Origin: Streptomyces sp. NRRL B-3428
GTDB taxonomy: Bacteria; Actinomycetota; Actinomycetes; Streptomycetales; Streptomycetaceae
Reading direction: 5' to 3'
Assembly (NCBI GenBank): GCA_000721375.1
Contig: JOGW01000004.1
Span: 310,001-374,000 of the forward strand
DNA: 64,000 nucleotides
The stretch's first letter is position 1; each line of letters begins with the position of its first letter. The position numbers and the translations under genes were made by a program. This document shows, piece by piece, positions 17,939 through 27,975 of this stretch. Under the pieces are notes generated by a model, which saw only the letters and a program-made list of their open reading frames with translations, searched no databases and was not told the DNA's origin.

Positions 17939-17979
17939 GAAGGGAAGGGCGGCAGGACGACAGGGCGCGGCGTGGGCGC

Positions 17980-18960
17980 TCAGGGCTCGATGGTGGAGCC
18001 CACGCCCCCGTTCGTGGCGCCCTTGTCCCCGATACGGCGGATGCCCTCGGTGATCTGGTCCATGAGGGACAGGGGCGGGCCGTCGTCCGCGTCGAACGCG
18101 AAGCGCACGACGATCAGTGATTCGCTGCCCGGCTTGGGGAAGACCACGGACTGCACGTAACCGCCGTCGCCGGACTCGGTCTTGACCCTCCAGCGCACCA
18201 GATAGCCGGTGGAACCGGCGACGACGACGGGCGCGGACCTGAGCTCGGTGTGCGAGGTGATGCCGTTGTACGGACGGCGGTCGACGACATCGCGGTCGTA
18301 GGCACGGTCGGCGGCCTCGGAGATGTCGCTCTTGGCGGCCACCTCGGGGTCGTTGCCCGCGCCGGCCCGCACAGTGCGCGAGGTGACTCTGCCGTGGTGA
18401 CAGAAACCCGCGTCGCCGGGGCAGGGGTAGGTGCCCTCGGTGGTCATCGTGACGGCCTTCTCGACCGTGTTCTTCGGCTTCTCCCAGCCCTCGGGGATCG
18501 GCAGGGTGATGCCGTTCAGCTGGTCCTCAAGGAGCTTGGCCTCGCCTGCGGTGGCCTCGCCCGTCTCGGTCGGCTCCGGCTTGTCGTCGTCGGGTGACGT
18601 GGCCTCCGGGGTCGCGCTGGTACGCGTGGTGGCCCCGGGGTCGGACTTGTCGTCCTTGCCCAGGACCACGACGCCGGTGACGATCGACGCCACGAGGACC
18701 ACCCCGGCGGCCACCAGCGCCACGACCTTGGCGCGCCCGCCGGACGCAGCCCCGGACCCGGAACCGCCCGGTCCGCCCGGCGTGGGCGGACCGAACTGCC
18801 CCGTCCGCACCGCCGGGTCGGCCGGCGCGAAGCCATGACCCGCCGCCTGCGACGGGGCGACCCGGGTGTGCGGGGTCCACGCGGTGCCGTCCCACCAGCG
18901 TTCATGGGACGGCGCCTCGGGGTCCTGGTACCAGCCGGGCGGGCTCGGGGGCATGCTCAT
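17980..18960 (-). CDS. DUF2510 membrane protein with extracellular domain
   Basis: The 326-residue protein starts MSMPPSPPGWYQDPEAPSHE. This is the DUF2510 motif (PPGWYxDP...WWDGTAWT) that marks many actinobacterial membrane proteins. A Gly/Pro-rich linker, one membrane helix (about 78-100) and a Thr/Pro/Asp-rich stalk lead to an extracytoplasmic domain of about 190 residues containing two Cys residues (TYPCPGDAGFCHHG). It converges with the PLP-enzyme gene; the two stops are about 40 bases apart and no clear hairpin lies between them. The function is unknown. Confidence 0.85.
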   Translation of the reverse strand: MSMPPSPPGWYQDPEAPSHERWWDGTAWTPHTRVAPSQAAGHGFAPADPAVRTGQFGPPTPGGPGGSGSGAASGGRAKVVALVAAGVVLVASIVTGVVVLGKDDKSDPGATTRTSATPEATSPDDDKPEPTETGEATAGEAKLLEDQLNGITLPIPEGWEKPKNTVEKAVTMTTEGTYPCPGDAGFCHHGRVTSRTVRAGAGNDPEVAAKSDISEAADRAYDRDVVDRRPYNGITSHTELRSAPVVVAGSTGYLVRWRVKTESGDGGYVQSVVFPKPGSESLIVVRFAFDADDGPPLSLMDQITEGIRRIGDKGATNGGVGSTIEP

Positions 18961-19044
18961 CCGGCCACCCTAGGTGGTGCCGTCAGGGGTGGTTCACCGG
19001 GTTCTGCCGGAACGGATCCGTCCCCTCGCAGCACCGAAACCACC

Positions 19045-19824
19045 TCACACAGGGGTCACGTACGCACCGGAGATTCCGCCGTCGACCAGGAAGTCCGTGG
19101 CGTTCACGAAGGACGAGTCGTCGCTCGCGAGGAAGGCCACGGCGGCGGCGATCTCGTCGGCCTCGGCGAACCTGCCGACCGGGATGTGCACGAGGCGGCG
19201 AGCGGCGCGCTCGGGGTCCTTGGCGAACAGCTCCTGGAGGAGCGGGGTGTTGACCGGTCCCGGGCAGAGGGCGTTCACGCGGATGCCCTCGCGGGCGAAC
19301 TGCACACCCAGCTCGCGGGACATGGCGAGGACCCCGCCCTTGGAGGCGGTGTAGGAGATCTGCGAGGTGGCGGCGCCCATCCGGGCCACGAAGGACGCGG
19401 TGTTGATGATCGAGCCCCGGCCCTGGCGGCGCATGTACGGGATGGCCGCCTTGCAGCACAGGAAGACGGAGGTCAGGTTGACCTCCTGGACGCGCTTCCA
19501 GGCTTCGAGGCCGGTGTCCAGGATCGAGTCGTCGTCGGGCGGCGAGATCCCGGCGTTGTTGAAGGCGATATCGACCGAGCCGTAGGTGTCGTACGCCGTC
19601 TTGAAGAGCGCCTCGACCTGCTCGGCATCGGTCACGTCCACCTGTACGAAGGTCCCGCCGACCGCCTCGGCCGCGGCCTTGCCCGCGGTCTCGTCGATGT
19701 CGCCGCACACCACGTGCGCGCCTTCGGCGGCGAGGCGGTGTGCGGTGGCCAGGCCGATGCCGCTGCCGGCTCCGGTGATGACGGCGGTGCGGCCGACGAG
19801 GCGGCGGCAGATGTTCTCGGTCAT
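19045..19824 (-). CDS. SDR-family oxidoreductase of the GlnA4 cluster
   Basis: The 259-residue short-chain dehydrogenase has the cofactor motif TGAGSGIGLA (about 17-26), NNAG near 90 and the catalytic YTASKGG (YxxxK) near 158. Asp in VCGDIDE after strand 2 points to NAD(H) use. It follows the aldehyde dehydrogenase and glnA4 on the same strand with almost no spacing. In the published S. coelicolor ethanolamine model an alcohol oxidation step follows gamma-glutamylation, and this enzyme is the natural candidate. Automatic tools would call it 3-oxoacyl-ACP reductase, which the context does not support. Confidence 0.88.
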   Translation of the reverse strand: MTENICRRLVGRTAVITGAGSGIGLATAHRLAAEGAHVVCGDIDETAGKAAAEAVGGTFVQVDVTDAEQVEALFKTAYDTYGSVDIAFNNAGISPPDDDSILDTGLEAWKRVQEVNLTSVFLCCKAAIPYMRRQGRGSIINTASFVARMGAATSQISYTASKGGVLAMSRELGVQFAREGIRVNALCPGPVNTPLLQELFAKDPERAARRLVHIPVGRFAEADEIAAAVAFLASDDSSFVNATDFLVDGGISGAYVTPV

Positions 19825-19829
19825 ACGGG

Positions 19830-21203
19830 TCAGGCCTCCGTGCTGATGAAGACGTTCTTGGTTTCGGTGAAAGCGGTGAGGGCGTCGGGACCCAGTTCGC
19901 GGCCCAGGCCCGACTGGCCGTATCCGCCGAACGGGGTCCAATAGCGCACGCTGGAGTGCGAGTTGACGGAGAGGTTGCCCGCCTTCACCGCGCCCGAGAC
20001 GCGCAGTGCGCGGCCCACGTCACGGGTCCACAGCGAGCCGGACAGGCCGTACTCGGTGGAGTTGGCGAGCCGTACGGCATCCGCCTCGTCCTCGAAGGGC
20101 AGCACCACGGCCACCGGCCCGAAGACCTCTTCCACGCATACGGCTGCCGTGGGGTCGAGGCCCGTGAGGACGGTCGGCGGGAACCAGAAGCCCGGCCCGT
20201 CCGGAGCCGTGCCGCGGATCGCGGGCCCTTCGGGTACGTACGAACGCACCCTTTCCAGCTGGGACTTGGAGATCAGTGGCCCCATCTGGGTCTTCTCGTC
20301 CGCCGGGTCGCCGACGACCACGGACTCGATGCCGGGGGCGAGCAGCTCCAGGAAGCGGTCGTACACCGGGCGCTGGACGAGGATGCGGGTGCGGGCGCAG
20401 CAGTCCTGGCCGGAGTTGTCCAGGAAGGCCATGGGGGCGCTCGCCGCCGCGGCCTCGATGTCCGCGTCCGCGAAGACGATGTTGGGGCTCTTGCCGCCGA
20501 GTTCGAGCGTGAGGCGCTTTACGCGGTCGGCGCACTTGGCCATGATCTGCTTGCCGACCCGGGTGGATCCGGTGAACACGATCTTGGCTACGCCCGGGTG
20601 CTCGACGAGCGCGTCGCCCGCCACGTCGCCCGCGCCCGGGAGCACCTGGAAGAGGTGCTCGGGAAGGCCTGCCTCCAGGGCGAGTTCGGCCAGGCGCAGT
20701 GCGGTGAGCGGGGTGGTCTCGGCCGGCTTGAGCAGGACCGCGTTGCCTGCGGCGAGCGCCGGAGCCGTGCCCCAGGCGGCGATCGGCATCGGGAAGTTCC
20801 ACGGGGCGATCACGCCGATCACGCCGAGGGGTTCCTGGAAGGTGATGTTGACGCCGCCGGGGACCGGGATCTGCCGACCGGTCAGGCGCTCCACTCCCCC
20901 GGCGGCGTAGGCGAACAGGTCACGGGCGTTGCCCGCCTCCCAGCGCGCGTTGCCGAGGGTGTGACCGGCTTCCCGTACCTCCAGGAGCGCCAGCTCTTCG
21001 ATGTGCCGGTCGACGGCGTCGGCGACCCGGCGCAGGATCCGCGCCCGGTCGGCCGGGGCGAGCGCGGCCCAGGAGGCCTGGGCACGGGCGGCGCGGGTGA
21101 CCGCCGCGTCGACCTCGGCGGGGGTGGTGGCGGGAACGGTCGCGACCAGTTCCTCGGTCGCGGGGTTGAGTACGTGGTGCTGGTCGGGCAAGACAGTCCT
21201 CAC
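19830..21203 (-). CDS. NAD-dependent aldehyde dehydrogenase of the GlnA4 cluster
   Basis: The 457-residue enzyme has the active-site Glu motif LTLELGGKSPNIV, the catalytic Cys region NSGQDCCARTRIL and the cofactor motif FTGSTRVG. It belongs to the gamma-glutamyl-aminobutyraldehyde/betaine aldehyde group of the ALDH superfamily. It sits between the SDR and glnA4 genes and probably oxidises a gamma-glutamyl aldehyde to the acid, which the amidotransferase at 25096 could then deglutamylate. Its stop lies 5 bases before the SDR start. The spacer to glnA4 (about 100 bases) is filled by a five-copy 20-bp repeat. Confidence 0.92.
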   Translation of the reverse strand: MRTVLPDQHHVLNPATEELVATVPATTPAEVDAAVTRAARAQASWAALAPADRARILRRVADAVDRHIEELALLEVREAGHTLGNARWEAGNARDLFAYAAGGVERLTGRQIPVPGGVNITFQEPLGVIGVIAPWNFPMPIAAWGTAPALAAGNAVLLKPAETTPLTALRLAELALEAGLPEHLFQVLPGAGDVAGDALVEHPGVAKIVFTGSTRVGKQIMAKCADRVKRLTLELGGKSPNIVFADADIEAAAASAPMAFLDNSGQDCCARTRILVQRPVYDRFLELLAPGIESVVVGDPADEKTQMGPLISKSQLERVRSYVPEGPAIRGTAPDGPGFWFPPTVLTGLDPTAAVCVEEVFGPVAVVLPFEDEADAVRLANSTEYGLSGSLWTRDVGRALRVSGAVKAGNLSVNSHSSVRYWTPFGGYGQSGLGRELGPDALTAFTETKNVFISTEA

Positions 21204-21226
21204 AGTCGTACGTGGATCAAGAAGTG

Positions 21227-21326
21227 CTCAGTGCCGGTCGTCGGAACTCCTTGCCGGTCGAAGAAACTCCTTGCCGGTCGAAGGAACCAGTGCCGCTCGA
21301 AGGGAACTCAGTGCCGTTCGAAGGAA
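21227..21326. repeat. Five tandem 20-bp repeats at the 3' end of glnA4
   Basis: Units at 21227, 21247, 21267, 21287 and 21307 are each exactly 20 bp and follow CTCAGTGCCGGTCGAAGGAA with one to four differences. The fifth unit is the coding end of glnA4 (codons for SFERH and the stop). The array therefore looks like serial duplication of the gene tail toward the aldehyde dehydrogenase gene. Confidence 0.88.
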
Positions 21327-22672
21327 CGCTTCAGTTCCCAGTCCGTCACCGCGGCGTCGAAGGCCGCGAGTTCGACCCGCGCCATGTTGAGGTAGTGCGC
21401 CACCACTTCGTCGCCGAACGCGGCCTTGGCGATCGGGCTGTTCTCCCACAGCTCGGCCGCCTCGCGCAGCGTGGACGGGACGTGGGCGTAGTCGGCCGTG
21501 TAGGCGTTGCCCGCGCAGGCATCGGGCAGTTCCAGCTTCCGCTCGACGCCGTACAGACCGGCCGCGACCAGACCGGCGACCGCGAGGTGCGGGTTCACGT
21601 CCCCGCCCGGCAGTCGGTTCTCGAAGCGGGTGGAGCGGCCGTGGCCGACCACGCGCAGTGCGCAGGTGCGGTTGTCATGGCCCCACGCGACGGCGGTCGG
21701 TGCGAAGGAGCCGGGCTGGAAGCGCTTGTACGAGTTGATGTTGGGCGCGTAGAGGAGGGAGAAGTCGCGCAGGGCGGCGAGTTGACCCGCGAGGAAGTGC
21801 CGCATCACCTCGGACATGCCGTGGCCGTCGGGCCCGGCCATGACGTTCGCGCCGTCGGCGTCGGTGAGCGAGAGATGGATGTGGCAGGAGTTGCCCTCAC
21901 GCTCATTGAACTTCGCCATGAAGGTCAGCGCCATCCCCTCCTGGGAGGCGATCTCCTTGGCGCCGGTCTTGTAGATCGCGTGCTGATCGCAGGTGACAAG
22001 CGCCTCGTCGTAGCGGAAGGCGATCTCGTGCTGGCCCGGGTTGCACTCACCCTTGGCGGACTCGACGGTCAGGCCCGCGGCGCCCATCTCGTTGCGAATC
22101 CTGCGCAGCAGGGGCTCGATGCGGCCGGTGCCGAGCACCGAGTAGTCGATGTTGTACTGGTTGGCCGGGATCAGATCGCGGTAGTCGCGGTCCCAGGCCT
22201 CCTCGTAACTGTCCCGGAAGACGATGAACTCCAGCTCCGTGCCGACCTGTGCGGTGTAGCCGAGCTCGGCCAGGCGCTCCAGCTGGCGGCGCAGGATCTG
22301 GCGGGGAGCGGCGACCACCGGGCCGCCCTCGTTCCAGCCCAGGTCGGCGATGAGCATCGCGGTGCCCTCGTTCCACGGCACGCGGCGCAGGGTGGCGAGG
22401 TCCGGGTGCATGGCGAAGTCGCCGTAACCGCGGTCCCAACTGGACATCGCATAGCCGTCGACCGTGTTCATCTCGGTGTCGACCGCGAGCAGGTAGTTGC
22501 AGCCCTCGGTGCCGTGCTCGAGCACTTCGTCGAGGAAGAAGCCGGCGGCGAACCGCTTGCCCTGCAGGCGTCCTTGCATGTCGGGGAAGGCCAGGACGAC
22601 GGTGTCGATCTCGCCGCTCGCGACGAGGGCGCGCAGCTCCTCTACGCCGAGCGGGGCGGTGCGGTCTGCCAC
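21308..22672 (-). CDS. glnA4: Glutamine synthetase-like gamma-glutamylethanolamide synthetase (GlnA4 type)
   Basis: The 454-residue protein has the GS catalytic fold: the beta-grasp start (DTVVLAFPDMQGRLQGKRF), the metal site VGTELEFIVF, KGECNPGQHEIAFRY, and GNSCHIHLSL for ATP and metal binding. The adenylylation-loop Tyr typical of true GlnA is not evident. GTG 22672 was chosen with GGAGGAG upstream. In S. coelicolor, GlnA4 (SCO1613) was shown to glutamylate ethanolamine instead of ammonia; the neighbours here (ALDH, SDR, GntR regulator, ethanolamine-type permease, glutamyl hydrolase) are the same. Orthology is inferred from this context. Confidence 0.9.
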   Translation of the reverse strand: MADRTAPLGVEELRALVASGEIDTVVLAFPDMQGRLQGKRFAAGFFLDEVLEHGTEGCNYLLAVDTEMNTVDGYAMSSWDRGYGDFAMHPDLATLRRVPWNEGTAMLIADLGWNEGGPVVAAPRQILRRQLERLAELGYTAQVGTELEFIVFRDSYEEAWDRDYRDLIPANQYNIDYSVLGTGRIEPLLRRIRNEMGAAGLTVESAKGECNPGQHEIAFRYDEALVTCDQHAIYKTGAKEIASQEGMALTFMAKFNEREGNSCHIHLSLTDADGANVMAGPDGHGMSEVMRHFLAGQLAALRDFSLLYAPNINSYKRFQPGSFAPTAVAWGHDNRTCALRVVGHGRSTRFENRLPGGDVNPHLAVAGLVAAGLYGVERKLELPDACAGNAYTADYAHVPSTLREAAELWENSPIAKAAFGDEVVAHYLNMARVELAAFDAAVTDWELKRSFERH

Positions 22673-22747
22673 GGGGACTCCTCCTAGGTGGGTCCGGAGT
22701 GGCTTAAGGTATTGCTTCGAACCATTCCTGGGAAGGGGGAAATGCCG

Positions 22748-23473
22748 ATGACGACCGCCGAACGCCTCGACCGGCTCGCCCGCGCACTGCGCCCGGTGCG
22801 CGCCGGCAACGGTTTCGAGGAAGCTCTGGAGCAGATCCTCCAGGTGATCCGTCTCGGACTGGTGGCGGCGGGCGAACGGCTGCCCGCTGAACGCGAGTTG
22901 GCGGAGCGGTTCGGCATCAGCCGGGTGACGCTGCGCGAGGTGCTCAGGGTGCTGCAGGACGAGGGCCTCGTGGAGAGCAGGCGCGGGCGCTACGGCGGCA
23001 CGTTCGTACTCGCGCGCCCGGACGCGACCGGCGAGGAGGAACTGCGCCGGCGCCTGAAGGACGTGGACGTGGAGGATGTGCTGCGCTTTCGCGAGGTCCT
23101 GGAGACCGGGGCCGCGGAGCTGTGTGCCGCACGGCCGCTGACCAAGAAGCAGGCCGGGCAGCTCAGTTCCGCCCTGACCGCCACGCACGACGCACCGCTC
23201 GCCGACTACCGCCGCCGCGACACCCTCCTGCACCTCACGCTGGCCGAGCTGTCCGGCTCGCCCTCGCTGACCGCGCACTACGCGGCCGTACGGGCGCAGG
23301 TCAATGAACTCCTCGACTGCATCCCCCTGCTCGTACGGAATCTGGAGCACTCGCAGGCGCAGCACACCGCACTGGTGCAGGCGGTGCTCGACGGGGATCC
23401 GGAGCGCGCGCGGGCGGCGATGCGCGACCACTGCGCGGGGACGGCGGCCTTGCTGCGGGGCTTCCTCGCGTAA
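22748..23473 (+). CDS. FadR/GntR-family regulator of the glnA4 cluster
   Basis: The regulator (about 241 residues) has an N-terminal winged helix (VAAGERLPAERELAERFGISRVTLREVLRVLQDEGLVESRRGRYGGTFV) and a C-terminal all-helical FCD ligand domain with the expected Asp/His/Glu pattern (VLRFREVLE, DTLLHLTLAELSG, HTALVQAV). ATG 22742 is an alternative start; both lie behind GGAAGGGGG. It is divergent from glnA4, the usual arrangement for a local repressor. The S. coelicolor counterpart, recalled as EpuRII, acts in polyamine/ethanolamine control. Confidence 0.9.
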   Translation: MTTAERLDRLARALRPVRAGNGFEEALEQILQVIRLGLVAAGERLPAERELAERFGISRVTLREVLRVLQDEGLVESRRGRYGGTFVLARPDATGEEELRRRLKDVDVEDVLRFREVLETGAAELCAARPLTKKQAGQLSSALTATHDAPLADYRRRDTLLHLTLAELSGSPSLTAHYAAVRAQVNELLDCIPLLVRNLEHSQAQHTALVQAVLDGDPERARAAMRDHCAGTAALLRGFLA

Positions 23474-23617
23474 CCCTCACGCACCCGGTACGCATGGTTC
23501 GGCGGTAACCGGAAAGTAACGCAGGGGACTTGCGCTCCACCTGGGCCCACCGCAATGGTATGCACTCGCTCCATTGAAGCCACCTGAAGCCACCGGCCCA
23601 CAGCGGGGAGCCCTGCG

Positions 23618-25069
<1,452 letters not shown>

Positions 25070-25095
25070 AGCAACACGTATTTGGAGGGTGAACG

Positions 25096-25785
25096 GTGAG
25101 CAGCAGGCCGCTGATCGGGGTCAGTACCTATCTGGAGAAGGGTGCGCGCTGGGGCGTGTGGGAGTTGGACGCCGCCCTGCTGCCCGTCGGCTATCCACGC
25201 CTCGTGCAGGAGGCCGGTGGTATCGCGGCGCTGCTGCCGCCGGACGACCCGGCGCTCGCCGCCGCCGTGGTGGCGCGGCTCGACGGCGTGGTGATCGCCG
25301 GTGGTCCCGATGTCGAGCCCGTACGGTACGGGGCGGAAGTCCACCCCCGTACGGGTCCGCCGGCGCGGGAGCGGGACGCGTGGGAACTCGCCCTGATCGA
25401 GGCCGCGTTGGCGGCCGGCACTCCGCTGCTCGGGATCTGCCGGGGGCTGCAGCTGCTCAATGTCGCCCTCGGCGGAACGCTGGTGCAGCACCTGGACGGT
25501 CACACCGGCGAGATCGGCTCCTTCGGCACGCACACGGTCCAGCCGGTACCGGGCACGCTGCTGGCCTCCCTCGTACCGGACAAGGACGCGGTCCCCACGT
25601 ACCACCATCAGGCGGTCGATGTCCTCGGCCGCGGTCTGATCGCCTCCGCCCACGCGGAGGACGGCACGGTGGAGGCGGCCGAACTGCCCGGCCCCGGGTG
25701 GGTGCTCGGAGTGCAGTGGCACCCGGAGATGGGGACGGATCTGCGGGTGATGCGGGGGTTGGTGGGAGCTGCGGGCGGGGTCTGA
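25096..25785 (+). CDS. Class I glutamine-amidotransferase-like gamma-glutamyl hydrolase
   Basis: The 229-residue protein is similar to PuuD/peptidase C26. The nucleophile elbow GICRGLQLLN and the His/Glu dyad in GVQWHPE are present, and GGPDVEPVRYG gives the oxyanion region. It should cleave the gamma-glutamyl amide at the end of the pathway and return glutamate. The start is GTG 25096 behind GGAGGG. The family is often annotated gamma-glutamyl-gamma-aminobutyrate hydrolase; in this cluster the substrate is more likely the oxidised gamma-glutamyl-ethanolamine product (gamma-glutamylglycine), which is inference. Confidence 0.9.
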   Translation: MSSRPLIGVSTYLEKGARWGVWELDAALLPVGYPRLVQEAGGIAALLPPDDPALAAAVVARLDGVVIAGGPDVEPVRYGAEVHPRTGPPARERDAWELALIEAALAAGTPLLGICRGLQLLNVALGGTLVQHLDGHTGEIGSFGTHTVQPVPGTLLASLVPDKDAVPTYHHQAVDVLGRGLIASAHAEDGTVEAAELPGPGWVLGVQWHPEMGTDLRVMRGLVGAAGGV

Positions 25786-25814
25786 TCCCCCAGCCGGGAG
25801 CGGCGATCCGATCC

Positions 25815-26783
25815 TCACCCCAGCCGGGTCAACGACAGCAGATCCCGGGCGGGCCCAGCGGGCCGATGCCCCACCCGCCACACCGCACGAAGGGCCCGGT
25901 CGAGCGCCACCCCCTCGACCGGGATCCGCACCAGCCGCCGGGACGCAAGCTCCTCCCCCACCGCGAGCTCGGACAGTACGGACGGCCCGGCGCCGCTGAC
26001 CGCCGCCGCCTTCACCGCCGTCGTAGAGGCCAGCTCCAACAGCGGCTCCGCAAGCCCGCCGAGCGCCGCGTCGAGCACCTGGCGGGTACCCGAACCCTGC
26101 TCCCGCAGGATGAGCGGTGTACGCGCCAGCTCCGACGGTTCGAGCGGACCGCGCCGCCGGGCCCACCGATGCGACGGCGCAGCCACCACGACCAGACGGT
26201 CCCTGGCGACCACCACCCCGTCCAGGCCGGACGGAATCGTCAGACCCTCCACGAACCCGAGATCCACCTCGTCGGCGAGCAGCCGGTCGGCCACGAACTG
26301 CGAGTTGCCCGCGAGGAGCTGGACCGCGGTGCCCGGCCGCTCATGGCGCAGCGCGATCAGCCAGCCCGGCAGCAGATACTCGGCGATCGTCATGCTGGCC
26401 GCCACCCGCAGCCGCTTGTCCCGCCCGTCCCGCAGCGCTTGCGCACCCACGTCGAAGGCCTCCGCCGCCTCCACGATCCGCCGTGCCCAGTCGGTGACCA
26501 GGGCCCCGGCGTCGGTCAGCCGCGAGCCGCGCGGGGACCGGTCGACGAGGGCCACTCCGAGCTGTCGCTCCATCGCCCGGACCCGGCTGCTCGCCGCGGG
26601 CTGCGTGATACCCAGCTCGCGCGCGGCCCGGCCGAGGCTGCCCAGCTTGGCGATGGCGATCAGCAGCTGCAGTGCGCCCAGATCGGGCACCCGGTGCGCG
26701 AGCCGGTCCACGGGACCGGGGCCGCTCTCGCCCGGGCCCGTTCCTCGGACCACCCTCTGACCTGCACTGTCCTGCGTACCCAT
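25815..26783 (-). CDS. LysR-family regulator
   Basis: The 322-residue protein has an N-terminal winged helix (LGALQLLIAIAKLGSLGRAARELGITQPAASSRVRAMERQLG) preceded by an unusually long polar leader of about 30 residues, and a periplasmic-binding-like effector domain. The ligand is unknown. It is divergent from the TDT transporter at 26854, and the 70-base spacer contains a small palindrome, so it probably controls that transporter and itself. Confidence 0.88.
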   Translation of the reverse strand: MGTQDSAGQRVVRGTGPGESGPGPVDRLAHRVPDLGALQLLIAIAKLGSLGRAARELGITQPAASSRVRAMERQLGVALVDRSPRGSRLTDAGALVTDWARRIVEAAEAFDVGAQALRDGRDKRLRVAASMTIAEYLLPGWLIALRHERPGTAVQLLAGNSQFVADRLLADEVDLGFVEGLTIPSGLDGVVVARDRLVVVAAPSHRWARRRGPLEPSELARTPLILREQGSGTRQVLDAALGGLAEPLLELASTTAVKAAAVSGAGPSVLSELAVGEELASRRLVRIPVEGVALDRALRAVWRVGHRPAGPARDLLSLTRLG

Positions 26784-26792
26784 AAAGCCAGC

Positions 26793-26806
26793 TTATGCCC
26801 TCATAG
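26793..26806. promoter_or_regulatory. Putative LysR-binding palindrome
   Basis: TTATGCCCTCATAG contains TATG/CATA half-sites four bases apart, an AT-rich dyad close to the T-N11-A consensus of LysR regulators. It lies midway in the divergent spacer between the LysR and TDT genes. Confidence 0.5.
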
Positions 26807-26853
26807 ACGGGTGGGACCTGGTGGGGCGCGGCATCGCGGCGCACGCTTGACCC

Positions 26854-27969
26854 ATGGCCACTTATTCACAGCCGCGCACCCTTGCCCCCTCGGTCGCCAA
26901 GGCCCGGGCCGAGGCGCCGCTGCGCCACCTCGGGCCCAACTGGTACGCCGCCGTCATGGGCACCGCCATCGTCTCCACGGCGGGCGCCACGCTGACGCAT
27001 CCGGTGGCGCGGCCGGTGACGGTCGCGGTCTGGGCCCTGGCCGCCCTCGCGCTCGGCGTTCTCCTCACCGCGCGCGCCGTGCACTGGATCCGCCACCGCG
27101 ACCAGGCCCGTGCGCATCTGCTCGACCCGAACGTGGCCCCCTTCTACGGCTGCCTCTCCATGGCCCTGCTCGCGGTGGGCGGCGCGACGCTCCTCGTCGG
27201 CAAGGACGTGATCGGCGAGCGGGCCGCCATCGGTGTGGACGCGGTGCTCTTCGTCGCGGGCACGCTCGTCGGCCTCGCGGCCGCGGCGGCGATCCCGTAT
27301 CTCATGGTGGCCCGCCACAAGATCGCACTCGACTCGGCAAGTCCCGTATGGCTGCTGCCCGTCGTGGCCCCGATGGTCTCCGCCGCCCAGGGCCCGCTGC
27401 TGCTTCCCCATCTGCCCGAGGGGCAGTGGCAGGAGGCAATGCTGCTGTCGAGTTACGCGATGTTCGGTCTGAGCCTGTTCGCCACCCTGCTGATGCTGCC
27501 GCTGATCTTCGGCCGGCTCATCGTGCACGGCCCGCTGCCGCTCGCCCTGACCCCCACCCTCTTCCTGGTGCTCGGCCCGCTCGGCCAGTCCACCACGGCG
27601 GTCAACTCCCTTGCCGATGTGGCGCCCGAGGCCATCAACACCCAGTACGCGAGCGCCTTCGGCTCCTTCGCCGTGGTCTACGGCGTCCCGGTGATGGGCT
27701 TCGCCCTGCTGTGGTTCGCGCTGGCGCTGGCCCTGGTCGTACGGGCCCGGCGGGCGGGCATGGGCTTCGCGATGACCTGGTGGGGCTTCACCTTCCCCGT
27801 CGGCACCTGTGTCACCGGCGCCTCCGGGCTCGCCCGGCACACCGGACTGCACGCCTACAGCTGGCTGGCCACGGGCCTGTATGTCTTCCTCGTGTGCGCG
27901 GTACTGATCGCCGGGTACAACACCGTGCGCGGTCTGGTCGGCGGACGGCTCCTGGTGGCACCTCGCTGA
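26854..27969 (+). CDS. TDT-family (TehA/SSU1-type) transporter
   Basis: The 371-residue protein has about ten membrane helices, typical of the tellurite-resistance/dicarboxylate transporter family. Characteristic parts are LGPNWYAAVMGTAIVSTAGATL near the start, NVAPFYGCLSMALLAVGG and GMGFAMTWWGFTFPVGTCVTG near the end. Known members export malate or sulfite or conduct anions; the cargo here cannot be told. It is divergent from a LysR regulator that probably controls it and converges with the BtuF-like gene, with stops only 6 bases apart. Confidence 0.88.
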   Translation: MATYSQPRTLAPSVAKARAEAPLRHLGPNWYAAVMGTAIVSTAGATLTHPVARPVTVAVWALAALALGVLLTARAVHWIRHRDQARAHLLDPNVAPFYGCLSMALLAVGGATLLVGKDVIGERAAIGVDAVLFVAGTLVGLAAAAAIPYLMVARHKIALDSASPVWLLPVVAPMVSAAQGPLLLPHLPEGQWQEAMLLSSYAMFGLSLFATLLMLPLIFGRLIVHGPLPLALTPTLFLVLGPLGQSTTAVNSLADVAPEAINTQYASAFGSFAVVYGVPVMGFALLWFALALALVVRARRAGMGFAMTWWGFTFPVGTCVTGASGLARHTGLHAYSWLATGLYVFLVCAVLIAGYNTVRGLVGGRLLVAPR

Positions 27970-27975
27970 GCAGGC

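Noticed and set aside
22673..23431. Long N-terminal extension of glnA4 through the GntR gene
   Set aside because: It is antisense to a clear GntR regulator, and GTG 22672 has GGAGGAG upstream and fits the family start.
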